The position numbers were made by a program, and so were the translations under genes. The notes beneath the pieces are model-generated. The model made no database searches. It had not been told where the DNA came from and saw only the letters and a program-made list of their open reading frames with translations. Positions 27,744-37,372 of a DNA stretch of 49,629 nt are shown here, piece after piece. The first letter of the stretch is position 1, and each line of letters starts with the position of its first letter. Source of the DNA: Nitrosomonas mobilis (GTDB lineage Bacteria > Pseudomonadota > Gammaproteobacteria > Burkholderiales > Nitrosomonadaceae); contig NZ_FMWO01000071.1 of the NCBI RefSeq assembly GCF_900103035.1, forward strand, positions 1 through 49,629, in the 5' to 3' direction.

Positions 27744-27846
27744 GTCCAGGCTCCTGGTTAGTTGGGGAAAATCTTCCTAAAATGAAAATTTTCCAGGTTA
27801 CTTTTGGTAAATGGTGAGTGTAAAGCCGTATACCTGATTTCGCAAC

Positions 27847-28956
27847 TCAAACGAATTCATTAAATCCAAAATTAGATTGCTGAACTATGATTCCCCCGCC
27901 CAGGCAAACCTTGCTTTCGTATATCACTACTGATTGTCCCGGAGTAATGCCCCACTGCTTGGCTGCAAAGCCGACCTGACAGATATTCTGCGTAATTTTG
28001 AGGATGACGCAGGGCGCGTCAGTCTGGCGATAGCGGATCTTGGCGGCGTAAACCCAGTGTGGATGCGGTGGTGTGCCGCTGATCCAGGTAAGTGAATTAG
28101 CTGTCAGGCCAGTATGGAGCAGTGCAGGGTGGTCATGTCCCTGGACGACGTAAAGAATATTCTGGGTCATGTCCTTGTCGGCAACAAACCAGGGTTGTTC
28201 GTTTTTATCTGATATTCCGCCAATTCTGAGTCCTTGCCGTTGTCCAAGAGTGTAATACATTAGCCCTTGGTGAGTGCCGACGGTTTTGCCATCGAGTGTA
28301 TGGATTTCCCCTGGTTCTACTGGAAGGTAACGATTGAGGAATTCTCGGAAGGGGCGTTCACCAATGAAGCAAATGCCGGTGCTATCCTTTTTGGTGGCGT
28401 TGGGCAATCCCTGTTCGTGGGCAATTTTTCGGACTTCATGCTTGTAGAGATGGCCGACTGGAAAAAGGGTCTGGGAAAGTTGTGACTGGTTGAGTCGGTA
28501 GAGAAAATAGCTTTGGTCCTTGTTGCCATCTTCGGCTTTCATTAGCTGGAAGGTGCCGGCGGCTTCACGGAGCTGCGCGTAATGCCCGGTTGCAATCCGA
28601 TCTGCGCCCAGACGTGAGGCGTGCTCGAGAAATGCTTTAAATTTGATTTCGCTGTTGCAAAGCACATCCGGATTGGGGGTGCGGCCTGCCCGATATTCCG
28701 CAAGGAACTGACTGAAAACGCGATCCTTGTATTCTGCCGAGAAGTTGACCACTTCCAGTGGTATATCCAGCAGGTCGGCGACCGACGCCGCATCGAGAAA
28801 ATCCTGGCGGGACGAACAGTATTCGTCGGTATCGTCATCCTCCCAGTTTTTCATAAAAAGACCGATGACATCCCAACCCTGTTGCTTGAGCAGAAAGGCA
28901 GCAACCGAGGAATCCACTCCACCGGACATGCCAACCACAACACGCTGTTTTTGCAT
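27847..28956 (-). CDS. mnmA: tRNA-specific 2-thiouridylase MnmA
   Basis: A 369-residue enzyme that thiolates U34 of Glu, Gln and Lys tRNAs using sulfur relayed from cysteine desulfurase. The ATP PP-loop is [12 protein letters not shown] (9-20). Catalytic cysteines are Cys100 in [12 protein letters not shown] and Cys196 in [13 protein letters not shown]. It is preceded on the same strand by the AlkA-like gene. Confidence 0.96.
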   Translation of the reverse strand: MQKQRVVVGMSGGVDSSVAAFLLKQQGWDVIGLFMKNWEDDDTDEYCSSRQDFLDAASVADLLDIPLEVVNFSAEYKDRVFSQFLAEYRAGRTPNPDVLCNSEIKFKAFLEHASRLGADRIATGHYAQLREAAGTFQLMKAEDGNKDQSYFLYRLNQSQLSQTLFPVGHLYKHEVRKIAHEQGLPNATKKDSTGICFIGERPFREFLNRYLPVEPGEIHTLDGKTVGTHQGLMYYTLGQRQGLRIGGISDKNEQPWFVADKDMTQNILYVVQGHDHPALLHTGLTANSLTWISGTPPHPHWVYAAKIRYRQTDAPCVILKITQNICQVGFAAKQWGITPGQSVVIYESKVCLGGGIIVQQSNFGFNEFV

Positions 28957-29016
28957 TTTTAAGAATATATTTTTAGTTAAAAGCTTATGTCTCTCAGTGT
29001 TCAGTTACTCAAGCCA

Positions 29017-29634
29017 TTAATAAATTACCGGAAAAGGATCCAGGCTACGCCACAGATACCAAGTGGCGACAGAACGCCATGGTCGCCAGTTTTGTGCGAT
29101 GGCACTGATTTCGTGCCGGTGCATGGGTAAGCCACCATTGTAATGGATGCTTACCGCGCGCTGCAGGCCAATATCATCCAGTGGCAAAACATCCGGGCGG
29201 TGCAGGTGAAAAATTAGAAACATTTCCGCTGTCCAGCGACCGATACCTTTGACACAAACCAGTTGTCGGATCAGCTCCTCGTCTGATAGGTCATGCCAGC
29301 TTGTTTCTCTTAGGAGACCATTCTCGAAATGGGAGGCCAGGTTCTGCAAGTAACTGGTTTTTCGAGCAGATAAGCCGCAATTTCTCAATATATCCGGCTC
29401 AACAGCCATCAATGCTGGTGGCGTCATTTCTGGAAGCACTGCGCAGACACGCTTCCAGACGCTGGCGGCCGCCTTGACAGAAATTTGCTGGCCGACGATT
29501 GCGCGTGCCAGCGTAGCAAAGGTATTGCTTTGCTGTTCAAAGGAGACTTCGCTGAATTGCTGAAAGAGCCGGCACAGAATCGGGTCATGTGATGACAGCT
29601 CGGTTACCGCTTGTTGCCAATATATAGGTGTCAT
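29017..29634 (-). CDS. DNA-3-methyladenine glycosylase (AlkA-like, HhH-GPD)
   Basis: A 205-residue base-excision repair glycosylase lacking the N-terminal domain of E. coli AlkA. The helix-hairpin-helix is LVCVKGIGRWTAEMFL (125-140), followed by the catalytic aspartate region LPLDDIGLQRA (150-160). It should remove alkylated purines. It is transcribed away from mraZ, and mnmA follows 60 bases downstream. Confidence 0.85.
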   Translation of the reverse strand: MTPIYWQQAVTELSSHDPILCRLFQQFSEVSFEQQSNTFATLARAIVGQQISVKAAASVWKRVCAVLPEMTPPALMAVEPDILRNCGLSARKTSYLQNLASHFENGLLRETSWHDLSDEELIRQLVCVKGIGRWTAEMFLIFHLHRPDVLPLDDIGLQRAVSIHYNGGLPMHRHEISAIAQNWRPWRSVATWYLWRSLDPFPVIY

Positions 29635-29686
29635 GGGGAGTCAGGATATGGCTTAACCAATTGTTGCCGAAAATAAAAAACGGATT

Positions 29687-29731
29687 CTACTTGACCCGTA
29701 AATAATTTTTAGTTAAAGTGGGGTCAAGTAG
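29687..29731. promoter_or_regulatory. Inverted repeat over the probable mraZ promoter
   Basis: CTACTTGACCC (29687-29697) and GGGTCAAGTAG (29721-29731) form an 11-bp perfect inverted repeat with a 23-base spacer. Within it TTGACC (29691-29696) and TAAAGT (29714-29719) at 17-base spacing could be the -35 and -10 of a promoter reading toward mraZ. A dimeric regulator bound here could block it. Start of transcription is not known. Confidence 0.45.
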
Positions 29732-29823
29732 CAAAAAATGTAAATTAAGTGCAGTTTTATGGGATAAAAGTAATTTATTTGCTTAATTAAAACTGGCTTT
29801 AGCAAATAACAGAAGGGGGCGGA

Positions 29824-30270
29824 ATGTTCCGTGGCGTCACGCAATTGAGCCTAGACGGCAAGGGCAGGCTTGCCATCCCGGCGAAGTATCGGGACGAGTT
29901 GATTGCCAGTTGCGCGGGAAATATTGTCGTCACAGCCGATCCTTCCAGATGTTTGCTGATTTATCCCCAGCCTGCCTGGGAACCAATAGAACAAAAACTG
30001 AACAGTCTCCCTAGTATTAAGCCTCAAATACGCAGTTTGCAGCGGTTGCTTATCGGCAATGCTTGTGATGTCGAAATAGACGGCTCCGGAAGAATACTGA
30101 TCAGCCCTCCATTGCGACAATTTGCCGGATTGACGAAAGAAGTCGTGCTTGCCGGGCAGGGAGCGAAATTTGAACTTTGGGATAGTGACCGGTGGGATCA
30201 GGAAATTGAAGCGGCGCTGGTTTACAGGAATGGCAATATCCCGCCCGAACTGGAAGAGTTCTCACTATAG
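29824..30270 (+). CDS. mraZ: Transcriptional regulator MraZ
   Basis: A 148-residue protein with two SpoVT/AbrB-like halves: LDGKGRLAIPAKYRDEL near residues 11-27, and EIDGSGRILISPPLRQFAG near 80-98. MraZ is the first gene of dcw clusters and in other bacteria represses its own operon by binding TGGG-type repeats. Here TGGGG and TGGGA occur upstream (about 29719 and 29759), but not with the regular spacing. A strong ribosome site (AGAAGGGGGCGG) precedes the start. Confidence 0.95.
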   Translation: MFRGVTQLSLDGKGRLAIPAKYRDELIASCAGNIVVTADPSRCLLIYPQPAWEPIEQKLNSLPSIKPQIRSLQRLLIGNACDVEIDGSGRILISPPLRQFAGLTKEVVLAGQGAKFELWDSDRWDQEIEAALVYRNGNIPPELEEFSL

Positions 30271-30285
30271 TGCGTAGCTGAAACT

Positions 30286-31227
30286 TTGCATATTCCTGTT
30301 TTACTCGATGCAGCAATCGATGCGCTGGCGATCACGGCGAATGGGGTTTATGTCGATGGCACGTTTGGTCATGGCGGGCATAGCCGTCTGATCTTGTCGA
30401 AACTAGGCAGGCATGGTCGGCTGATTGTGTTTGACAAGGATCCGGTTGCCGTCAGTGTGGCGAAATCGATTCAGGACAAACGGCTGCACGTGGTGCATGA
30501 CAGTTATGTAAAGCTTGATGAGACGTTGCAGGCACTGGCGATAACAGGAGTGGATGGTATTTTGCTGGATTTGGGTGTGTCATCGATGCAACTGGAAGAA
30601 GCGACTCGCGGATTCAGTTTTCGTCATGACGGGCCATTGGATATGCGTATGGATACCAGTCGTGGAGAAACGGCAGCGCAGTGGCTGGCGACGGTTGATG
30701 AAACCGTATTGAAGGAGGTGATTAGAGATTATGGCGAAGAACGGTATGCTGGGCAGATTGCAGGCGCAATTGTCATGGAGCGGAGCAGGCGGCCCATTAC
30801 TACCACGCTTCAGCTTGCTGAAACTGTTGCAACGGTCGTGCGCGCGCGCAGCCATGGGCGGGAGTACCGGCAGCATCCGGCAACGCGTACCTTCCAGGCG
30901 ATCCGCATTTATCTCAATCAGGAACTTGAAGCGTTATCGCTAACATTGCCAATGTGTCTGGCCAGACTAAACTCTGCTGGCAGGCTGGTCGTGATCAGTT
31001 TTCATTCGCTGGAAGATCGTCTTGTCAAGAATTTCATGCGCACACAAGCTATGACAGATACCTTGCCACGCAAGCTGCCGGTTCGTGAGGATGAACGTAT
31101 GCGACACAGTCGGCAGCAATTGTTGCTGATTGGCAAAAAGATTCGACCGGACGTAAATGAAATTGCTGCCAACCCGCGTGCGCGCAGCGCGATCATGCGT
31201 GTTGCGGAAAAACTGGAGCCAGCGTAA
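30286..31227 (+). CDS. rsmH: 16S rRNA (cytosine-1402 N4) methyltransferase
   Basis: A 313-residue SAM methyltransferase. The SAM-binding region is VDGTFGHGGHSRLIL (23-37), with GILLDLGVSSMQLEEATRGFSF and SFHSLEDRLVKNF as family blocks. The only in-frame start after the upstream stop is TTG 30286 (MHIPVLLD), with no clear ribosome site, 15 bases after mraZ. Confidence 0.94.
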   Translation: MHIPVLLDAAIDALAITANGVYVDGTFGHGGHSRLILSKLGRHGRLIVFDKDPVAVSVAKSIQDKRLHVVHDSYVKLDETLQALAITGVDGILLDLGVSSMQLEEATRGFSFRHDGPLDMRMDTSRGETAAQWLATVDETVLKEVIRDYGEERYAGQIAGAIVMERSRRPITTTLQLAETVATVVRARSHGREYRQHPATRTFQAIRIYLNQELEALSLTLPMCLARLNSAGRLVVISFHSLEDRLVKNFMRTQAMTDTLPRKLPVREDERMRHSRQQLLLIGKKIRPDVNEIAANPRARSAIMRVAEKLEPA

Positions 31228-31234
31228 TAAACAG

Positions 31235-31513
31235 ATGATTAGATTAAATATGACTTTGTTTTTAATATTGGTTATTTCGGGTCTGGGGATTGTGACCGCT
31301 CGGCATGAAGCGCGCAAGCTTTTTATGGCGCAAGAAAAAGAGCAGGCGCTGGCAAAGCAATTTGCTACCGAGAGAGATCAGCTGTTATTGGAACAAAGCA
31401 CGCTCGCTATGCACGCCCGTGTTGAAAACATCGCCAGAACTCAACTGAAAATGGTGATGCCAGCGGCCACAAATGTACTGGTGATTCAGCCAGGTAAAAT
31501 CCGGGCCAGATAA
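31235..31513 (+). CDS. ftsL: Cell division protein FtsL
   Basis: A 92-residue single-pass protein: short cytosolic tail, membrane helix MTLFLILVISGLGIVTA, then a periplasmic coiled-coil (EARKLFMAQEKEQALAKQF). I use ATG 31235, eight bases after rsmH, rather than upstream ATGs inside rsmH. It forms the FtsQLB/FtsWI-linked divisome module. Confidence 0.88.
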   Translation: MIRLNMTLFLILVISGLGIVTARHEARKLFMAQEKEQALAKQFATERDQLLLEQSTLAMHARVENIARTQLKMVMPAATNVLVIQPGKIRAR

Positions 31514-31514
31514 A

Positions 31515-33263
31515 ATGAAGCTTGCATCAATCAGATTGAATCGAGCTGGAAGTGCTGCAATCCTTCCTGCCTGGCGCTCTCGTCTGGTGTTGAGAGTGCT
31601 GATGTTTGGCTTGGTCATATTGGCTAGCCGTGCAGTCTATTTGCAGGAATTTAATAAAGATTTTTTACAGCAACAAGGCGAGTTGCGTTATAGCCGAATA
31701 GTTGAGCAAAGCGTGCCACGCGGCAGCATCAAGGATCGGCATGGTGAAATCCTTGCCATCAGCGCGCCGGTCAAATCCATCTGGGTTGACCCGCAGCAGA
31801 TCGACATGACTCAGCAGGCGCAACTCAGAATCCTGTCCGAGCAGCTTGGTATGCCTTGGGCTGCTGTGCAGGAGCGCGTCAACAGTAACAAAAGATTCGT
31901 TTACCTGAAAAGACGGGTATCCCCTAGCCTGGCTGCAGATATAGCGCAACTCAATATCAAGGGATTGTATTTCAAGCAGGAATATTATCGCTACTACCCA
32001 ACACGCGAGCTGGCTGCGCATATCCTTGGTTTTACCGATATCGATGATAAGGGGCAAGAGGGGATGGAGCTTGCCTGGCAGGATAGCCTGGCCAGTGAAT
32101 ATGGCAAGCGGCGTATCATCCAGGATCGGCTTGGGCGTGTTGTCGATAATGTCGAGCGCATAAACTCTCCGAAACCTGGCCAGGATCTGATATTGTCGAT
32201 CGATAACAAAATACAGTATCTCGCCTACCGGGAACTGGCGCGTGCAGTTAAGGCGCACCGTGCTCTTGCCGGTAGTATCGTTGCACTCGATACGCGGACA
32301 GGCGAAGTGCTGGCAATGGCCAATTACCCGGCATTCAATCCTAATCAACGAGCCAATATCAATAAGGACGCTATACGTAATCGGGTGCTGGTGGATGAGT
32401 TTGAGCCAGGCTCCACCTTGAAACCCTTCACGGTTGCTGTCGCGCTGGAAACCGGCCGTGTCAAACCTGATACGCTCCTGGAAACTTCCGCAGGGATGAT
32501 GAAAATTGGTAAAGCGCTGATCCGTGATGTGCACAGCAAGGGAAATTTGACGGTCTCGCAGGTTATCCAGACATCGAGTAATGTGGGTGTTGCTAAGATT
32601 GCGATGCTCTTGCCTCCACAAACATTATGGGAAATGCTCAATCGAGCTGGTTTTGGTGGCGAGACTGGTTTGGGATTTCCGGGCGAGATTAGCGGCAAGT
32701 TGCGAGATTATCGTAGCTGGCGGCCAATTGAGCAGGCAACGATGTCGTACGGCCATGGCATATCAATCAATCTTATGCAGTTGGCGCGTGCTTATACCCT
32801 ATTTGCAACTGGCGGAGAGCTGAAACCAGTTACGCTACTAAAACGCGATCAACCGGTGGTCGGCCAGAGAGTCATTTCTCGCGAAACTGCAAGTGCAATC
32901 AATGCCATGCTGGAGCTGGCAGTAGAGCCAGATGGAACCGGATCGCGCGCGCGCGTCAATGGTTATCGTGTGGCTGGCAAAACCGGAACTGCTCACAAGC
33001 GACTGGATAATCAGAAAGGTTATGCTGCAAACCGCTACCTCTCCTCTTTTGTTGGGTACGCTCCTGCTTCTGATCCACGTGTTGTCATCGCCGTCATGAT
33101 TGATGAGCCTGGTGCCGGGGAGCACTTTGGTGGCAGTGTTGCCGCGCCGGTATTCAGCCGGGTAATGGAAGGAACTCTGAGAATACTGGATATGCCTTTT
33201 GATAAGCCATGGCCAAACCTGGTTATTTCTCCTTCTTTTTCCATTAGGAAGCAAGAGGGGTAA
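31515..33263 (+). CDS. ftsI: Peptidoglycan transpeptidase FtsI (PBP3)
   Basis: A 582-residue class B penicillin-binding protein for septal cross-linking. An N-terminal membrane helix lies near 24-42, followed by the PBP dimer domain. Active-site motifs are Ser300-Thr-Leu-Lys303, Ser354-Ser-Asn356 and Lys489-Thr-Gly-Thr492. It starts two bases after ftsL stops and its TAA overlaps the murE ATG (TAATG). Confidence 0.96.
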   Translation: MKLASIRLNRAGSAAILPAWRSRLVLRVLMFGLVILASRAVYLQEFNKDFLQQQGELRYSRIVEQSVPRGSIKDRHGEILAISAPVKSIWVDPQQIDMTQQAQLRILSEQLGMPWAAVQERVNSNKRFVYLKRRVSPSLAADIAQLNIKGLYFKQEYYRYYPTRELAAHILGFTDIDDKGQEGMELAWQDSLASEYGKRRIIQDRLGRVVDNVERINSPKPGQDLILSIDNKIQYLAYRELARAVKAHRALAGSIVALDTRTGEVLAMANYPAFNPNQRANINKDAIRNRVLVDEFEPGSTLKPFTVAVALETGRVKPDTLLETSAGMMKIGKALIRDVHSKGNLTVSQVIQTSSNVGVAKIAMLLPPQTLWEMLNRAGFGGETGLGFPGEISGKLRDYRSWRPIEQATMSYGHGISINLMQLARAYTLFATGGELKPVTLLKRDQPVVGQRVISRETASAINAMLELAVEPDGTGSRARVNGYRVAGKTGTAHKRLDNQKGYAANRYLSSFVGYAPASDPRVVIAVMIDEPGAGEHFGGSVAAPVFSRVMEGTLRILDMPFDKPWPNLVISPSFSIRKQEG

Positions 33264-34831
33264 TGGCCACCCTAAGTCATAAAAACTCGAAAGATTTTGT
33301 GGTTCATTCACTGGATGAACTTGGTCTGAAAATACGCCGACTGGTCACTGATAGCCGGGAATTGCAGCCCGGGGATACTTTTATTGCGTATGTAGGTGAG
33401 AATTTTGACGCCCGTCAGCATATTCCTGAAGCCGTTGCCAAAGGCGTTAACGCGATTATCTGGGAAAAAAAAGGATTTACCTGGAATCCGCAGTGGCAAT
33501 TGCCCAATCTCGCAGTCAGCCACTTGCGGCAGAAAGTGGGGCTGATCGCGAGCCATCTGCATGATTACCCCTCGCGCCAGCTATGGCTGGTGGGTATTAC
33601 CGGCACCAATGGCAAAACTTCATGTAGTCACTGGTTTGCTCAGGCTATGACGGCACTGGGCAAAAAAACTGCCGTGATCGGTACGCTTGGTCATGGATTT
33701 GCCAATACACTCTCAAGTACGGCGCATACCACGCCGGATGCCGCGCAGTTGCAGCAGCTGCTGGCTGAATTCGTTCGGCAACAAGCAAAATCGGTCGCGA
33801 TGGAGGTTTCGTCGCACGGACTCGATCAGGGCAGATTGACCGGCGCGGAATTCTCGGTTGCGGTATTGACCAATTTATCCCACGATCACCTGGATTATCA
33901 CGGCACCATGGATTCGTATGCTGCAACTAAGGCAAAGCTGTTTTTCTGGCCAGGGCTGAAATCTGCGGTGCTGAATCTGGATGAGGTGCTGGGCGTGGAA
34001 TTGTCGCGCCAGCTGGAAAGCAAGGCGATACAGGTCATAGGCTACGGTTTCCGGTTGCCGCGCGAAGGCAGCTGGGTGACCAGAAACCAGCAGGTGCTGT
34101 TTGGCAGTAATATCCAGCTGAAAATGGATCGTCTCCGTTTCGATGTGGATTTTCGTGGACAGCGGGTTACTCTTCAATTCAAGATTGCCGGACGTTTCAA
34201 TGCATACAATCTGCTCGCGGTGCTTGCCACCTTGCTTGCCAGTGGAGTCGGGTTTGATGATGCGGTACTGGCTTTGCAGCAGGTTCGTCCGATTCCGGGA
34301 CGTATGGAGTTGCTCGGTGGGGGAGAGCAGCCTGTCGTTATCGTTGACTATGCGCATACTCCGGATGCGCTCAGTGAAGTGCTGATTGGATTACGTGAAA
34401 CGACGGCAGGTAGTAAACAAAAAATCGCTGATAAAGATAAGGGAAAGTTGATTTGCGTCATCGGATGCGGTGGTGATCGTGATCGCGGAAAACGTCCATT
34501 GATTGGTGAAATTGCCGCCAGATTGGCAGATGAGGTGATTTTTACCAGCGACAATCCTCGGAGTGAAAATCCCGGGAAAATAATCAATGAAATATTGGAT
34601 GGTGTCGAGGGGAAACAAAAGGATCATTGCCGGGTAGAGATCGATCGCAGCGCAGCGATTTATCGTGCGATTCACCAGGCACGCCGAAAGGATGTGGTGC
34701 TGATTGCCGGTAAAGGCGCTGAAACCCATCAGGAAAGGGAGGGCAGGAAATACCCTCATGATGACCGCAAGATTGTCAGGCAGGTGCTGCGCGACCTTGC
34801 TCGGCAAAAAATGCAGGAAACAGAGCAATGA
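33263..34831 (+). CDS. murE: UDP-MurNAc-tripeptide synthetase (meso-DAP adding)
   Basis: A 522-residue Mur ligase. The ATP loop is Gly114-Thr-Asn-Gly-Lys-Thr119. The DNPRSENP motif near residue 435 is the one associated with meso-diaminopimelate rather than lysine addition. Other landmarks are GCGGDRDRGKRPLIG and AGKGAETHQE. It shares one base with the ftsI stop and four with murF. Confidence 0.96.
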   Translation: MATLSHKNSKDFVVHSLDELGLKIRRLVTDSRELQPGDTFIAYVGENFDARQHIPEAVAKGVNAIIWEKKGFTWNPQWQLPNLAVSHLRQKVGLIASHLHDYPSRQLWLVGITGTNGKTSCSHWFAQAMTALGKKTAVIGTLGHGFANTLSSTAHTTPDAAQLQQLLAEFVRQQAKSVAMEVSSHGLDQGRLTGAEFSVAVLTNLSHDHLDYHGTMDSYAATKAKLFFWPGLKSAVLNLDEVLGVELSRQLESKAIQVIGYGFRLPREGSWVTRNQQVLFGSNIQLKMDRLRFDVDFRGQRVTLQFKIAGRFNAYNLLAVLATLLASGVGFDDAVLALQQVRPIPGRMELLGGGEQPVVIVDYAHTPDALSEVLIGLRETTAGSKQKIADKDKGKLICVIGCGGDRDRGKRPLIGEIAARLADEVIFTSDNPRSENPGKIINEILDGVEGKQKDHCRVEIDRSAAIYRAIHQARRKDVVLIAGKGAETHQEREGRKYPHDDRKIVRQVLRDLARQKMQETEQ

Positions 34832-36252
34832 ACGGCAATACGCCTGCTCCGGTGATGATGAACGTGCAGCAAGCTGCCAGGATACTGGAAGCAGAGTGGT
34901 CCGGCGGCAATCCATTTTTTAACACAGTGAGTACCGATAGCCGCACGTTACGCGCAGGCAGCCTTTTCGTGGCCTTGTCGGGAGAGCGCTTCGACGGACA
35001 TCGGTTCATCCCTGATGCCATCGATAAAGGTGCGGTAGCTGCGATGGTCGCAGATGAAGCAATCGAGCCACTAAAAAACCTCGTTATGTCTGATTTTGCC
35101 TTGCTGCGAGTCAAGGACCCACGGTTGGCTCTGGGGCAGCTTGCGGCAGTATGGCGCAAACGCTTTGATCCGCCATTGGTGGCAGTGACTGGTAGTAACG
35201 GCAAGACTACCGTTAAGGAAATGCTAGCAGCCATCCTGCGCCAGCATGCTGGCTGTGATCGGGTGCTGGCAACCTCCGGCAATTTCAATAACGATATTGG
35301 AGTTCCGCTCACGTTGCTGCAGATCAACCCTAGCCACCATTATGCTGTCATCGAAATGGGGATGAATCATAGTGGTGAAATTGCCTATCTATCCGGTCTG
35401 GCCTCACCCACAGTCGCTGTCATTACGAATGCGGGGTCGGCGCATATTGCCCATTTTGGCAAGACGGATGCAATTGCCGCTGCCAAAGGTGAAATTTTTG
35501 AAGGACTGAGCGAATCCGGTATTGCAGTCATCAATGCAGATGACCGTTTTGCTCCACTATGGCGGCAGCTGGCAGGCAAACGGCGGATTGTGGATTTTGG
35601 CCTGATAAATGCTGCCAGCGTCAGCGCACGGCGTCTGCAGGATACGATGGAGAATGGTTGGTTGCTGACTCTGCCAGAGGATCAAATCGAATTGATGTTG
35701 CAGGTACCTGGGCAGCACAATGTCTACAATGCACTGGCTGCTGCTGCTGCTGCCTATGCCGCTGGTATTGGCTTGCCTGCGATTGCTGCCGGACTAGGTT
35801 CGTATACAGGTACGCATGGAAGGCTACAAATTACGGCCGGCCTGCATCACTCAGTTCTAATAGACGATACCTACAATGCCAACCCAGAATCCATGCAGGC
35901 AGCGCTGGCTGTGCTATGCGACACTAATGGTAAAAAAATGCTGGTGATGGGTGATATGGGCGAACTCGGCGTAGCAGCAGCAGAGTACCACCGGCAAATT
36001 GGCCAATTGGCGCGCGCAGCGAAAGTGGACACTTTGTTGGCGCTGGGGGAACTGAGTGTACATGCTGTCGAGGCGTTTGGTCATGGGGGACAGCATTTTG
36101 TGAATGTGGATGAGTTGATGGCTTATTTGACCGATCTGCTCGATACCGATGTAACCGTGCTGGTCAAAGGTTCACGTTCCATGCGCATGGAACGTGTCAT
36201 TGAAAAGCTGACCGTAGCAGAAAAAATGACTGACAGGAATCGTTCCGCATGA
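34828..36252 (+). CDS. murF: UDP-MurNAc-tripeptide D-Ala-D-Ala ligase
   Basis: A 474-residue Mur ligase adding D-Ala-D-Ala to complete the pentapeptide. The ATP loop is Gly122-Ser-Asn-Gly-Lys-Thr127, followed by GNFNNDIGVPLTLL, and DDTYNANPESMQAAL is the family block. The ATG overlaps the murE stop (ATGA) and is preceded by AGGAAAC. mraY follows after 34 bases. Confidence 0.96.
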   Translation: MNGNTPAPVMMNVQQAARILEAEWSGGNPFFNTVSTDSRTLRAGSLFVALSGERFDGHRFIPDAIDKGAVAAMVADEAIEPLKNLVMSDFALLRVKDPRLALGQLAAVWRKRFDPPLVAVTGSNGKTTVKEMLAAILRQHAGCDRVLATSGNFNNDIGVPLTLLQINPSHHYAVIEMGMNHSGEIAYLSGLASPTVAVITNAGSAHIAHFGKTDAIAAAKGEIFEGLSESGIAVINADDRFAPLWRQLAGKRRIVDFGLINAASVSARRLQDTMENGWLLTLPEDQIELMLQVPGQHNVYNALAAAAAAYAAGIGLPAIAAGLGSYTGTHGRLQITAGLHHSVLIDDTYNANPESMQAALAVLCDTNGKKMLVMGDMGELGVAAAEYHRQIGQLARAAKVDTLLALGELSVHAVEAFGHGGQHFVNVDELMAYLTDLLDTDVTVLVKGSRSMRMERVIEKLTVAEKMTDRNRSA

Positions 36253-36286
36253 CTGGGATAAACGTTAACTTATTCGGGGGTCTCGT

Positions 36287-37372
36287 ATGCTGCTAGCGTT
36301 ATCCCAGTGGATTGCGGAAGATATCCGGGCTTTCAATGTATTTGGTTATATTACATTGCGTACTATGCTGGCGGCACTGACTGCACTGATTATTTCATTT
36401 CTGATTGGCCCGTATATGATTCGAAGTTTGACCATGCGCAAGATTGGTCAATCGGTACGTGATGATGGACCGGAATCACACCTTATCAAAGCAGGCACAC
36501 CTACCATGGGTGGTGCTCTTATTCTGATTGCGGTACTGGTGACGACACTTTTATGGGCGGATCTGAGCAACCGCTATGTCTGGGTGGTGTTGTTGACAAC
36601 ACTGGGTTTTGGCGTGATTGGCTGGGTGGACGATTATCGCAAGGTGATTTTGCGTAATTCCAAGGGGCTGTCCGCAGCATCCAAGCTTGCTTGGCAATCG
36701 GTTATTGCACTTATCGTCGCGGGCTATTTGGTCTCGGCAGCCGAACTGCCGCAACATACGGAGTTGATTGTGCCGTTTTTCAAAGAAGTGGCTGTTCCGT
36801 TGGGAATATTCTCTTTTATTCTGCTGACTTATCTGGTGATTGTCGGTAGCAGCAATGCCGTCAACTTGACCGATGGTCTCGATGGGTTGGCTATCATGCC
36901 AACCGTCATGGTGAGCGGAGCGCTGGCCATTTTTGCTTATCTAGCGGGACATGCCATTTTTGCAAAATATCTTGGTATTCCGCATATCCCGAATGCAGGT
37001 GAGCTGTCAGTATTCTGCGGTGCGCTGGCTGGCGCAGGTTTGGCTTTTCTCTGGTTTAACACCTATCCGGCAGAAGTATTCATGGGGGATGTGGGGGCGT
37101 TGGCGCTAGGGGCCGCATTGGGTGTGGTAGCTGTCATTGTACGCCAGGAAATCGTACTAGCCATCATGGGAGGTGTCTTTGTGATGGAAGCGCTATCGGT
37201 CATGCTCCAGGTGGCATTATACAAACTTACAAACAGACGTGTTTTTCGTATGGCACCGCTGCATCATCATTATGAGCTGAAAGGCTGGAAAGAAAATCAG
37301 GTGGTGGTGCGATTTTGGATCATTACCATCATTCTGGTTCTGGTTGGGTTATCCACACTAAAATTGAGATGA
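36287..37372 (+). CDS. mraY: Phospho-MurNAc-pentapeptide transferase (lipid I synthase)
   Basis: A 361-residue inner-membrane enzyme with about ten helices that links the pentapeptide precursor to undecaprenyl phosphate. Conserved acidic residues are in VDDYRKV and [22 protein letters not shown] near the C-terminus is the HHH family motif. Its TGA overlaps the murD ATG. Confidence 0.96.
   Translation: MLLALSQWIAEDIRAFNVFGYITLRTMLAALTALIISFLIGPYMIRSLTMRKIGQSVRDDGPESHLIKAGTPTMGGALILIAVLVTTLLWADLSNRYVWVVLLTTLGFGVIGWVDDYRKVILRNSKGLSAASKLAWQSVIALIVAGYLVSAAELPQHTELIVPFFKEVAVPLGIFSFILLTYLVIVGSSNAVNLTDGLDGLAIMPTVMVSGALAIFAYLAGHAIFAKYLGIPHIPNAGELSVFCGALAGAGLAFLWFNTYPAEVFMGDVGALALGAALGVVAVIVRQEIVLAIMGGVFVMEALSVMLQVALYKLTNRRVFRMAPLHHHYELKGWKENQVVVRFWIITIILVLVGLSTLKLR

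Noticed and set aside
27766..27793. GGAAAAT...ATTTTCC inverted repeat after mnmA as a terminator
   Set aside because: The stem is short, A/T-rich, with a 14-base loop and no convincing T-run on the right strand.
31665..32621. 318-codon minus-strand open frame inside ftsI
   Set aside because: Antisense shadow of the penicillin-binding protein gene.
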